Assembly (NCBI GenBank): GCA_902791475.1
Contig: CADAWC010000002.1
Coordinates: forward strand, 84,299-148,298
Reading direction: 5' to 3'
DNA: 64,000 nt
Origin: Fibrobacter succinogenes
GTDB lineage: Bacteria > Fibrobacterota > Fibrobacteria > Fibrobacterales > Fibrobacteraceae
Shown: positions 1-8,789 of the stretch, one piece after another
Layout of the letters: every line of letters starts with the position of its first letter
How positions within the stretch are numbered: position 1 is the stretch's first letter
Translations under genes and position numbers: made by a program
The notes under the pieces: generated by a model
What the model was told of the DNA's origin: nothing
What the model saw: the letters and a program-made list of their open reading frames with translations, nothing else
The model's database searches: none

Positions 1-1
1 A

Positions 2-826
2 ATCGACGCCGAACGCGTGAACAGCGTGATTGAAGTCTGCGACTTGATTTCGGCAAACGAAATCAAGAACATGAAGGTGGAACGCATTTCTATCAAGGTG
101 TGCAGCTGCTGGATTTTGAAGAGCCGCATTGGCGACAGCTTCGAAGCAAATGTAACAGGCATCGAAGAATGGGGCATTTACGTTTCCATCGACGATCCGA
201 TTGCCGAAGGTCTTGTGCGTTACCGCGATATCGCAGGCGACGACTTCTACGTGTTCAATCCGGACCAGGGCCTTGCATTTGGCAAGCGTAGCGGCCGCAC
301 CTTCCGCCGTGGCGACAAGGTGATGGTTCAACTCCTCAGAGTTGACCCATTGCGCGGTCAGGCAGACTTCAGCATCACCGAAAAACTGAGCCCTGAACCG
401 AAGAAGCGCCGTAGCCGTGAAGATACCGAACGCGACATTCGCAATTTCAATGAAAGAGCTGACCGCGCCGCGGCCGCCGAAGCACTCGGCTATGTGAGCC
501 AGCCGGACGAAGACGACGATTACGAACCGGAATACATTTCTCGCGGTCGCCGTGGACGTCGCGATTTCGACGGTCCGATTTTCGAACGCACCAGTCGCGA
601 TTCTCGTGAACGTGGCGGTTTCCGCAAGGGCCGTGACGAATTCGATGAAGGTCGCCGCTCCGACAAGCGCGGAAAACACGGTTCTGAAAAGCGCAGCGGT
701 CGAGACTCCCGTGATTTCGGCGAAGGATTCCACGTAGCGAGCGAACCGCGTGAAGCAAGGCGTGGCCGCAGGTCCAGCGAAAAAGGTCGCGGACGCAGCA
801 GCCGCGGAGGCCGCAGAGGAAGATAG
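2..826 (+). CDS. rnr: Ribonuclease R, C-terminal part (5' truncated by window)
   Basis: The reading frame is open from base 2, so the gene starts outside the window. The first ~130 residues contain the end of the RNB exonuclease region and an S1 RNA-binding domain (motif FEANVTGIEEWGIYVSIDDP, then a VRYRDIAGDDFY strand pattern). RNase R degrades structured RNA 3' to 5' in the cytoplasm. After the S1 domain there is a ~140-residue tail very rich in Arg, Gly, Ser, Asp and Lys (RGRRGRRD-type repeats), a low-complexity basic tail as seen in many RNase R proteins and likely to bind RNA. The next gene starts 3 bases after the stop. An RNase II/VacB paralogue is possible, but the long basic tail favours RNase R. 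Confidence 0.82.
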   Translation: MDAERVNSVIEVCDLISANEIKNMKVERISIKVCSCWILKSRIGDSFEANVTGIEEWGIYVSIDDPIAEGLVRYRDIAGDDFYVFNPDQGLAFGKRSGRTFRRGDKVMVQLLRVDPLRGQADFSITEKLSPEPKKRRSREDTERDIRNFNERADRAAAAEALGYVSQPDEDDDYEPEYISRGRRGRRDFDGPIFERTSRDSRERGGFRKGRDEFDEGRRSDKRGKHGSEKRSGRDSRDFGEGFHVASEPREARRGRRSSEKGRGRSSRGGRRGR

Positions 827-829
827 CTG

Positions 830-1798
830 ATGGACGCATGCAATAAAGTCGCCCTCTACGCCAGTTACCAGACCGGGGAAGACCTCCCCGGCTATGTCCG
901 TTTTGCGCTCAAGCATCTTGCCGAGACCGACTTCAAGGTCGTCCTCCTCACGAATCGCCGAACGCTTTCGAGCGACACCTACGATTTTCTGAAGGAAAAT
1001 CACATCGAACTTTTCCTCACCGAAAACCGCGGGTTTGATTTTGGCATGTGGCGGCGTTATTTGCAACTGCAGGCGAACCGCACCGACGCAGCCGGCAACT
1101 ACGTTCCCGGCCTCATCACGCGCGATGTAGAACGCTTGCTGCTCATCAACGATTCCATCGTCTATTACCAAAACAAGTTCAAGGAATTCTTTGAACGCGC
1201 CGAAAACAGCAACGCCGACGTCGTCTCACTCACAAGCAATGACGAATTTGCACCACACCTGCAATCGTTCTTCTTGTACATGAAGCCCCCCGCACTCGGC
1301 GTGTTCTTCTTGCACATTTTCGAGACTCCCGAGCAGACCGAATTCTACGATGTCACCCGCAAGCTCGAAGTCGGCTTAAGTGAAAAATTCACCGAAGCCG
1401 AAGTCATCATGGAATCGCTCTACCACACGGAACGTCCCGTGTTCTTCGCATACGACGAGCTCATCCAACAAGGCGCTGGTTTCGTAAAGCGCAAACTTCT
1501 AGAACGCCGTTTCAACTACGAAGAAAAGAAACACTTCGTACGCCACCACGCCTACGATGCGCTCAACAAGGACTACACTGCCCTTGTGAAAAGCGCCGGA
1601 CTCGACGCAGACTTTGACGAGAATTGGCTCCCAAAATGTAACGAGACCAAGGCAGAGCGCATCAAGGACTTTATCTGGGAAAAAAGTTTCCAGCTCGTAG
1701 GCTTCCCCGCCAAACGGCTACTCGATAAAATCAAGAAAGGAGATTCCCGATTATCCCCATCATCCCCGTCAAGCGAGGACAGGCGCGAGGACAGGTAG
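830..1798 (+). CDS. Rhamnan synthesis protein F-like (RgpF family) protein
   Basis: This 322-residue protein resembles the RgpF/rhamnan synthesis F family, which acts in assembly of rhamnose-containing or related cell-surface polysaccharides. The family-like segments are the N-terminal VALYASYQTGEDLPGYVRFA, the ENRGFDFGMWRRYL block near residue 65 and LLLINDSIVYY near residue 105. No signal peptide or membrane segment is seen, so it should be cytoplasmic. It follows the RNase R gene by 3 bases. The last ~15 residues (SPSSPSSEDRREDR) are encoded by a dispersed intergenic repeat (GGAGATTCCCG... type), so the natural C-terminus may have been replaced by repeat sequence. Exact substrate unknown. 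Confidence 0.6.
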   Translation: MDACNKVALYASYQTGEDLPGYVRFALKHLAETDFKVVLLTNRRTLSSDTYDFLKENHIELFLTENRGFDFGMWRRYLQLQANRTDAAGNYVPGLITRDVERLLLINDSIVYYQNKFKEFFERAENSNADVVSLTSNDEFAPHLQSFFLYMKPPALGVFFLHIFETPEQTEFYDVTRKLEVGLSEKFTEAEVIMESLYHTERPVFFAYDELIQQGAGFVKRKLLERRFNYEEKKHFVRHHAYDALNKDYTALVKSAGLDADFDENWLPKCNETKAERIKDFIWEKSFQLVGFPAKRLLDKIKKGDSRLSPSSPSSEDRREDR

Positions 1799-1870
1799 GC
1801 GGGCATGACAAAGAGGCGGGAATGACACGAATGGCGCAAGTCAATCACAAACGTAAAATAGGTATATGGA

Positions 1871-3964
1871 ATGAGATTTTTTGGTTCAACAGCGATTGGC
1901 TTTGCTGCTTTTGGGGCATCGTTATGGATGGCGGGCTGCGGCTCTGATGGAAACCCCGCTACCGGCAATGGCGACATTGACCCGAACCAGCCGATTTCTC
2001 TTTTCGATACCTTGACCGTCCCGAGTGCAGCCAACTTACCTGCTTGCGACGCTAGCCGTGAAGGTCGCGCGTTCTTTGTTCAGAACGAAAACATGCCACA
2101 CCTTTGCGTGAAAGGCACGTGGCGCAGTGCAGCGGACTCCACAGATTTTAGCATCACATGCAGCGACGGATTTTTGCACGCAGTTGACAAAGTCACGTCT
2201 ATGCCCAATGGCACAATCGTCGGCAGCGCAGACACGGTCTTTGTCGAAGGTTTCATTTCGCCGATTTCCGGCATTGCGCAAAAAGGGCCGTTCGTCTTTG
2301 GCACAAGCGTTACCGTCACCGAAGCGAACAAGGAATTCAACACCGAGACTTACCAAAAAGCAGAAGGCTGCATCCTCACGAATGACGGACGCTATACCTT
2401 TAACGAAGTCCACTCAAATTCCAACTGCGTGAAAATCAGGGCGACCGGTTTTTACCGCAATGAAGTGACAGGCAGAGTTTCAAACAACCCCATTACGCTT
2501 GCTGCAAAGACTTGCTCGCCCGAACATGCAAACGTGAACATTCTCACGCATATCACCATCCCGCGCATTGAGCAGCTCACGATGAACCACATCGATTTTG
2601 CCGAAGCCAAGGCGCAGGCGGAACGCGAAGCATTTGCCGCATTCGGGATTGACACGGTGCAACTTTATTCGCAGCCGTACTTCACCGACGGACGCACAGA
2701 CAAGCCCGTTGCCGAAGATTTGGACATGTTCGGGAACAGCGAATATAGCGCCGCACTGTTTGCCATCTCCGCCATGATTCAAGGCGAGCGCAGCGAGAAC
2801 GACATGATGAATCTCGCAAACAATCTCGCCGAAGACCTCAAAGGCGATGGCATTTGGAACGACCAGAACTGGAAAATTCAAATTGCCGACTGGGTTGTAG
2901 GTCTTGACACGCTCTGGAAATACAACGACATCCGCAACAACGTTTCATCGTGGGGAATGAACATTCCGAATTTTGAGCGATACATGCGCGCGTTCATCCC
3001 TATCGCTTACGGATTCGAGCCATGCACTGACGCCAACGCAGGGCTAGTCACGTACGTCAATCAAGGTCAAAGCGCACTATTCGCAAACGACTACGAGCAC
3101 GCCGACCATTCCAGAGTCCGATTCATTTGCGACGTGAGTTCCAAGGAATGGCGCATTGCACAGCCCATTGAAAAAGACACGGCTGGATTCGGCCCCGGCG
3201 AATACGACAAGGAAGTCCGCGAAGGCCGCGTGAATCACGACAACTATTACATCTTCGAGACCGCCACAAACGCATGGCGCGTCGCCACCCCGCAAGAAGC
3301 CGACGGTTTCACCGACATCGCCGAAGTCTACGCTAGCCTCAAGTCCGATGAAAAAGCAGTCTTCATCATCCGCCACAGCGAACGCACCGATGACACGGGC
3401 CCGAACGGCCACTTGACTAGCAACGGAAAAACGTATGCCCGCAATTTAGGCGCACGCCTCGCCGCCGTTGCCAATGAAGACTTTTACTATGGATACTCGG
3501 GCTACACACGCACGCAAGAAACCTGCGAAGAAATCGCCATCGGAAAAGGCCAAACTGGCTACACGCTCAACATCCTCCCCTACATGGACGGAGCCTGGTA
3601 TATCAAGGACGAAGCCACCGCCAACAACTACATCAACGCCGAAGGTGGTTGGGTTGTATTTTCCAAGTACGGTTTTACAGGCGCCTATCCAGACGCATTC
3701 TACGATTTAGAAACTCGCAGCGAAGAACTCCTGAAGAACAACATCCTCGCAAACCTCCCGGCCATGAAACGCGTAAACGTCATGTGCACGCACGATTACC
3801 TCGTCGTGCCGCTCCTCGCCTACACCACCAACGGACACGCGAACGTGCGCTATTACGAAAAATGGCGCTGGGTCAATTACCTCTCCGGCGTTGCAATGAT
3901 CATCTCCGCTGACGGTTCCGTCCGTTACGTCCCCGTCAAGGGACTTGAATCGGGAACGATGTAA
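1871..3964 (+). CDS. Lipoprotein with C-terminal histidine phosphatase domain
   Basis: This is a 697-residue protein with an N-terminal signal and lipobox (ASLWMAGC, Cys about residue 23), so it should be a secreted lipoprotein. Residues ~90-470 are not recognised; they contain two similar WR(I/V)A segments, each preceded by an acidic loop. From about residue 495 there is a phosphoglycerate-mutase-like (histidine phosphatase) fold: VFIIRHSERTDDTG carries the RH(S/G)E catalytic His, and MCTHDYLVVPLLAY near residue 635 carries the second conserved His. The family removes phosphate from varied small molecules or proteins; the substrate here is unknown. It converges on the glnQ-glnHP operon with no gap. 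Confidence 0.7.
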   Translation: MRFFGSTAIGFAAFGASLWMAGCGSDGNPATGNGDIDPNQPISLFDTLTVPSAANLPACDASREGRAFFVQNENMPHLCVKGTWRSAADSTDFSITCSDGFLHAVDKVTSMPNGTIVGSADTVFVEGFISPISGIAQKGPFVFGTSVTVTEANKEFNTETYQKAEGCILTNDGRYTFNEVHSNSNCVKIRATGFYRNEVTGRVSNNPITLAAKTCSPEHANVNILTHITIPRIEQLTMNHIDFAEAKAQAEREAFAAFGIDTVQLYSQPYFTDGRTDKPVAEDLDMFGNSEYSAALFAISAMIQGERSENDMMNLANNLAEDLKGDGIWNDQNWKIQIADWVVGLDTLWKYNDIRNNVSSWGMNIPNFERYMRAFIPIAYGFEPCTDANAGLVTYVNQGQSALFANDYEHADHSRVRFICDVSSKEWRIAQPIEKDTAGFGPGEYDKEVREGRVNHDNYYIFETATNAWRVATPQEADGFTDIAEVYASLKSDEKAVFIIRHSERTDDTGPNGHLTSNGKTYARNLGARLAAVANEDFYYGYSGYTRTQETCEEIAIGKGQTGYTLNILPYMDGAWYIKDEATANNYINAEGGWVVFSKYGFTGAYPDAFYDLETRSEELLKNNILANLPAMKRVNVMCTHDYLVVPLLAYTTNGHANVRYYEKWRWVNYLSGVAMIISADGSVRYVPVKGLESGTM

Positions 3965-6340
3965 TTACTTGCGCTTCGCACGGATTTTCGGATCTAGCCT
4001 ATGCTGTAACATCGTGAGCACACGAGTCAAAATCCAAATGATGATCAAGTAAATAATTGCCGTCATAATCAGCGGGAAGAACGCCTCGTAAGTGCGACTG
4101 CGGATAATATCCGACGCTTTTGTCAAATCCAGGATGGCGATATAGCCCACCACCGATGTCATCTTCACCATGCTAATAAATTCGCCTTGGAACACCGGCA
4201 AAAAGTGGTGTGCCGCCTGCGGGAAGACAATTTTGAAGAACGCACGAGGTTTCGTATAGCCAAGCGCAAGCGCCGCTTCCATTTGCCCTTTATCGACGGC
4301 CAAGATTCCCGTGCGCATAATTTCGGCGGCATAGGCGCCAAAGTTCATGCCAAAGCCAATGATGGCAACCCACACGCCATCAAGCCCCGTACGTGCAAAC
4401 ACGATGTAAAACAGCACCATCAAAAGCACGACCGACGGAATCCCTTGCAAAAGGCGAATGTAGCCTAGCGCAAAAACATTCGCGTATGGACGACTCGAGA
4501 GGCGCAACATGCAAAAGCCAAAGCCAATCAGCGAGCCCAAAATCCCCGAAAGGATAGAAATAAAGATAGTCACGCCAACACCTTGCGCCACAAGCTTCCA
4601 GCGATCTTCACGAATAAATGTCCTCTCGAAGCTTTTCTTTAAAGACCCCCAAAAGGTTTCTTCATAAGGGGCAATAGCCTCTTCTTCTGCAGTCCGTTTT
4701 ACAATGGCAACGACTCCGCCATCATAAACAGGGGTAGAAAAATTAACACTTTGCTTCCGCTCCTCGGTAACGGTAATCTCCCCCACGGCCAAATCACTTG
4801 CGCCAGACACGATCGATGGCAATATGGATTCAAAATTCATATTCACAATTTCAAGTCCATAACCATAAGCCTCACAAAAACGGACAACCCAATCAATATC
4901 ATAACCAACAATAGCATTGTCCTTAATGTAAACAAACGGGGCTACCTCCACATTCGTGGCCAAGTGAAGTGTTCCATTGGTCGCTTTCAACTTTGACAAA
5001 TCAATTTTCTTGAGCGATTCATCGGATCCAAACCAGACTGATTCCAAATCAGTTTGCAAACCTTGTTTGATAGAATTTTGAATAAATTCTGTCATTTGTG
5101 CACACAGCTTTTCGCCTTTTTCGCTCTTTGAGAATGCAAAGGCATAGTTAGCCTTTTCTAAAATCTTATTTACAATTTCAACTTCTTTACGATTTTCTAC
5201 CAAAAGCCTTGCGGTAGGCTCATCAACTAGCATGGCATCCAATTTTCCAGCATCAATCGATTTGACCATATCAGTATAAGTATTGAAAAACAGGGACTTC
5301 GCTGTCGGGAAAAATTCATTCAATACTTTATCGAAGGCCCCTCCTGTCATAAGGCCAATCTTAACGGTATCGCGATTCAGGTTTTCAATCATTTCTTCAG
5401 GACTTTTCGCAATCTGCTGTTTGGCTTTTCCATCAAGAATCTGCACCGCCATCACGCATTCAGAAACGTAAATAGGGTGCGATAGATAATTTTTCTCCTT
5501 GAATATAGGAGTTGCACTAAGCGTTGCCGCCGCAAAATCATACATTCCCGTTTCAATACCAAGAATCACCGATTCGAAAGCCACGTCGTGAACTTCGAGA
5601 CCGCAACCTTTTTCCTTGCAGAATCGTGCCATCAAATCCATTTCGTAGCCGACAATTTTGCCATTCTTGATGTATTCAAATGGCGGATTTACGGCGCTCG
5701 TCGCCATCTTGAACGTAGGCATTCCCGATTTTGCCTTCGGAAATTCCACGACCTTTTTTTCTTCATCTTCACCGAGCCAAATGTTATCAATCGAATCCAG
5801 CATTCCCGACAGATGCATTTTATCGATAAACTCATCCATTTCGTCACGAAGCGCTTTAGCCTTTTCATTCTTCGGGAAAACAATCACAATATCCATCGGC
5901 TCGAAATCGGCATGAATATAAGCAAGGTTTGGATTTTCGAGTGCGGCATAGCGGATCACGGGCTCGTCATTGATAAAGCCATCCAGCTTGCCGTTCGCCA
6001 CCATGTAAGCCATGTCCGGAGTAGACTTGTAATACTTGATTTCGGCCTTGGGGAGCATGCGGCGCGTTTCTTTATCGACAAAGACAAAGCCCGTTTGCAT
6101 TCCAAGTACAAGATTCTCGTTTTTGTTCATGTCCGCAATGGAATTGTACTTGAGGTGCAATTTTCTAAATCGTGGCGGAACATCCTTCAATGCAGAATCA
6201 TGCCCTTCTTCGTAGCCAATCGTATATCGCGGGTCGTTCAGCTGGGCCGCACTTTCAATTTTACGTACTTCTTCATCGCAGCCCGTCAACAAAACCGTCA
6301 AAGCAATGAGAGCAGCCAAATATTCGAGAATCTTTTTCAT
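3965..6340 (-). CDS. Fused substrate-binding/permease protein of a polar amino-acid ABC transporter (GlnHP type)
   Basis: This 791-residue protein starts with a lipoprotein-type signal (LTALTVLLTGC-like lipobox, Cys ~21). Residues ~35-195 look like only the second lobe of a family-3 solute-binding protein, ~205-445 form a complete bilobed domain (FKMATSAVNPPFEYIKNGK onward), and ~455-550 only a first lobe (LHLATNVEVAPFVYIKDNA onward). Residues ~575-790 are a HisM/GlnP-type permease with several membrane spans and the EAA-like segment EAALALGYTKPRAFFKIVFP. It should form an importer for a polar amino acid with the ATPase encoded 8 bases upstream; AGGGGG precedes the ATG. The incomplete outer lobes are odd. 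Confidence 0.85.
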   Translation of the reverse strand: MKKILEYLAALIALTVLLTGCDEEVRKIESAAQLNDPRYTIGYEEGHDSALKDVPPRFRKLHLKYNSIADMNKNENLVLGMQTGFVFVDKETRRMLPKAEIKYYKSTPDMAYMVANGKLDGFINDEPVIRYAALENPNLAYIHADFEPMDIVIVFPKNEKAKALRDEMDEFIDKMHLSGMLDSIDNIWLGEDEEKKVVEFPKAKSGMPTFKMATSAVNPPFEYIKNGKIVGYEMDLMARFCKEKGCGLEVHDVAFESVILGIETGMYDFAAATLSATPIFKEKNYLSHPIYVSECVMAVQILDGKAKQQIAKSPEEMIENLNRDTVKIGLMTGGAFDKVLNEFFPTAKSLFFNTYTDMVKSIDAGKLDAMLVDEPTARLLVENRKEVEIVNKILEKANYAFAFSKSEKGEKLCAQMTEFIQNSIKQGLQTDLESVWFGSDESLKKIDLSKLKATNGTLHLATNVEVAPFVYIKDNAIVGYDIDWVVRFCEAYGYGLEIVNMNFESILPSIVSGASDLAVGEITVTEERKQSVNFSTPVYDGGVVAIVKRTAEEEAIAPYEETFWGSLKKSFERTFIREDRWKLVAQGVGVTIFISILSGILGSLIGFGFCMLRLSSRPYANVFALGYIRLLQGIPSVVLLMVLFYIVFARTGLDGVWVAIIGFGMNFGAYAAEIMRTGILAVDKGQMEAALALGYTKPRAFFKIVFPQAAHHFLPVFQGEFISMVKMTSVVGYIAILDLTKASDIIRSRTYEAFFPLIMTAIIYLIIIWILTRVLTMLQHRLDPKIRAKRK

Positions 6341-6348
6341 AGCACCCC

Positions 6349-7434
6349 CTATTTGACATGGAAATGAATGACATTCAAGTTATTGACAACATTTTGTTCA
6401 TAATGTTCCGTAGCCACATCAATCAGTTGTCTAGAAATTTCGTCGCAAAAATCCAACGGATTTATATTCGGCCCTGCAAATTCAATCCTGATTTCAGCAC
6501 GGCTGTTATCTTCGGAATACTCCGCCATTAAACGGATATCCGTACCTTGCGGCAACTTTGGAACAAGTCCAAGCATCACCATTTCGTCAAGCACATAGCT
6601 CACATTTCGAATGGTCCGATTTTCCATCTGGTTCTTTTCGGCAAAAACTAGGAACCGGTTCATAACGCCCATAAAATCAACGTCTCCAACGACAAGATGT
6701 TCGTCAAACACTTTAAGGTGCTTGATAAACAGCCTCGTCTTTTCGCGTTGCGGGTTTTCGAAAATCTGCTTCGGGGTCCCTTCTTCGTAAATCACGCCCT
6801 CGTCCATGTAGAACACACGCGTCGAAATATCGCGAGCAAATTTCATCTCGTGCGTAACAATCATCATCGTGAGTCCCTGATTCGAAAGGCCCTTGATTAC
6901 CGCAAGGACCTCCCCAATCATCGTCGGGTCCAAAGCGCTCGTCGGTTCATCGAGCAGTATAATTTCAGGATCCATCGCTAGCGTACGCGCAATAGCGACA
7001 CGCTGTTTTTGCCCGCCCGAAAGCTCCTCGGGTAAATTATCGGCCTTGTCCGCAAGCCCCACACGACGCAAAAGTTCCATTCCCTTTGTGCAGGCTTCCT
7101 GCTTGGAACGGTGCAAAATATCCATCTGTGCGACCATGATATTTTCAATAATCGTCAGATGGTTGAACAAATTAAATGACTGAAATACCATCCCCATCTT
7201 GCGACGAATTGCAGGTACATTCGCCCCACGCGCTGTAATCGATTTTCCGTCAATCAGTACCTCCCCCGAGGTCGGACGTTCCAAAAGATTTATACAACGC
7301 AATAACGTCGACTTGCCTGTTCCCGAAGGGCCGATAATCGACACAACATCGCCACGATTAATCTCGGCATTGACATCCTGAAGCGGAGTCGCATTCGGGT
7401 ACACCTTTTTCAAATGACGAATCGAAATCATCAA
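6349..7434 (-). CDS. glnQ: Amino-acid ABC transporter ATPase (GlnQ type) with C-terminal extension
   Basis: The first ~245 residues are a classic polar amino-acid ABC ATPase: Walker A GPSGTGKST near residue 35, Q-loop MVFQSFNLFNH, signature LSGGQKQR, Walker B IILLDEPTSALDP and the switch His in IVTHEM. It energises the fused binding protein/permease encoded just downstream. Family members usually end at ~245 residues; this protein continues for ~115 more. The extra part (NVSYVLDEMVMLGLVP ... ICE-like acidic strand ... IHFHVK) has a weak resemblance to a histidine-kinase-type ATPase fold, but the match is only a visual impression. It is the first gene of a two-gene minus-strand operon and diverges from the LD-carboxypeptidase gene. 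Confidence 0.88.
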   Translation of the reverse strand: MMISIRHLKKVYPNATPLQDVNAEINRGDVVSIIGPSGTGKSTLLRCINLLERPTSGEVLIDGKSITARGANVPAIRRKMGMVFQSFNLFNHLTIIENIMVAQMDILHRSKQEACTKGMELLRRVGLADKADNLPEELSGGQKQRVAIARTLAMDPEIILLDEPTSALDPTMIGEVLAVIKGLSNQGLTMMIVTHEMKFARDISTRVFYMDEGVIYEEGTPKQIFENPQREKTRLFIKHLKVFDEHLVVGDVDFMGVMNRFLVFAEKNQMENRTIRNVSYVLDEMVMLGLVPKLPQGTDIRLMAEYSEDNSRAEIRIEFAGPNINPLDFCDEISRQLIDVATEHYEQNVVNNLNVIHFHVK

Positions 7435-7594
7435 AATACCCTTTTTCCCCTTAAAAAATGTGATATTTATCTATTTCCCCATTTAAATTATATCATTCCT
7501 TCCTAAAATGATACAAAAAGTTTACTTTCACATCAAAACATATATATATTAAACCGTACAGAAGGTCTTTAAGCATTATCCAGAGGGGAGCTTT

Positions 7595-8773
7595 ATGGAT
7601 ATTGGAAATATGTCGTCCTGCAACGTCAGGGGTTCTAGCCTGTCGAAAAAAACGATAGGATTAACAGCTGTATTATGTTTATCTATGATACTTGGTGGTT
7701 GCGGTGACGACAATTCTTCTAGCGCTTCTGTGAACTTGAAAAACGCACCGATTGCAGAAGGCACGGCGCCCGCATTCTTGAAAAAAGGCGACAAGATTGC
7801 GCTCCTTTCGCCCTCCTACACAACACCCGATTCCACAATCCAAAAGACCGCAGACGTCCTCGAGGACTGGGGATTCAAGCCCGTCATCGGTAAGAGCGTC
7901 GGCAAGGTTGAAGCAGGCAAGTTAGCAGGCACCGCCGAAGAACGCGCCGAAGATTTTGAAAACGCACTCAAGGACACAAGCATCAAGGCGATCCTTTGCA
8001 ACCGCGGCGGTTACGGCACTATCCAGCTCGTTGATTTGATTGACCTGCAGCTCGTAAAAAAGAACCCGAAATGGGTTATCGGCTATAGCGATGTGACCAC
8101 GTTACACGCCATGCAGACCAAGGCGGGCGTCATGAGCATCCACGGTACCATGAGTTCGAGCATTGCAAAGACCGAGGGCAAGGATGAAAATAGCACGCTC
8201 CTGCGCGACTTGCTCAAAGGCGAAGTCCCGACGTACAAAGTTCCTAAGCACAAATACAACCAGAAAGGCAAAGCCGAGGGTATTCTCGTAGGCGGCAACA
8301 TGGCAACATTTGTGCCAATCATCGGCGCTAGCGACATCGACGTTTTCCAGAATGACGGTATCATCCTCTTTATGGAAGAAATCGGCGAGAACTTGCGCAA
8401 CATCGACCGCATGTTCCATTCCATTGAGCTTCACGGCGTGATGGAGAACGTTAGAGGCGTTATACTTGGTGAATTTGTAAGCTCCGGGACAGACCTCGAT
8501 TACGAAAGCACCGAAGCGATGCTCTCCAAGTATTTGAAGGAATACGACATTCCTGTGATTTGCGGATTCCCCGCCGGGCACGACGACATCAACGTACCGA
8601 TCGTTATGGGATCCAAGGTGAAAATGGAAGTGACTAGCGACGGGGCTACAGTTTCCTTCGACATCAAGGGCGAAAAGAAAACAGTCGACACAGACAAGCT
8701 CACGACTCCACAATCGCTCCCCAAAGCATTGCTGAAAATGATGGCGGGCAAGACATTTGATGTTGAAGAATAA
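7595..8773 (+). CDS. LD-carboxypeptidase (peptidase S66) lipoprotein
   Basis: This 392-residue protein has a lipobox SMILGGC and a short acidic/Ser linker (GDDNSSSAS), so it should be an envelope lipoprotein. The remainder matches the S66 family: DKIALLSPSY near the start of the domain, NRGGYGTIQLVDLIDL, the nucleophile motif VIGYSDVTTLH (Ser), then GGNM, and the late CGFPAGHDD carrying the catalytic His. S66 enzymes cleave the L,D-bond of the peptidoglycan tetrapeptide or related substrates; most are cytoplasmic, so a lipoprotein form is less usual. GAGGGGAG lies upstream of the chosen ATG. The neighbouring GH3 lipoprotein suggests a joint role in cell-wall turnover. Confidence 0.85.
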   Translation: MDIGNMSSCNVRGSSLSKKTIGLTAVLCLSMILGGCGDDNSSSASVNLKNAPIAEGTAPAFLKKGDKIALLSPSYTTPDSTIQKTADVLEDWGFKPVIGKSVGKVEAGKLAGTAEERAEDFENALKDTSIKAILCNRGGYGTIQLVDLIDLQLVKKNPKWVIGYSDVTTLHAMQTKAGVMSIHGTMSSSIAKTEGKDENSTLLRDLLKGEVPTYKVPKHKYNQKGKAEGILVGGNMATFVPIIGASDIDVFQNDGIILFMEEIGENLRNIDRMFHSIELHGVMENVRGVILGEFVSSGTDLDYESTEAMLSKYLKEYDIPVICGFPAGHDDINVPIVMGSKVKMEVTSDGATVSFDIKGEKKTVDTDKLTTPQSLPKALLKMMAGKTFDVEE

Positions 8774-8789
8774 TTTTTGAGGTATTTTT

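Noticed and set aside
5588..6367. 259-residue plus-strand frame opposite the GlnHP gene
   Set aside because: Antisense to a lipoprotein signal and binding domains that are clearly real; no supporting features.
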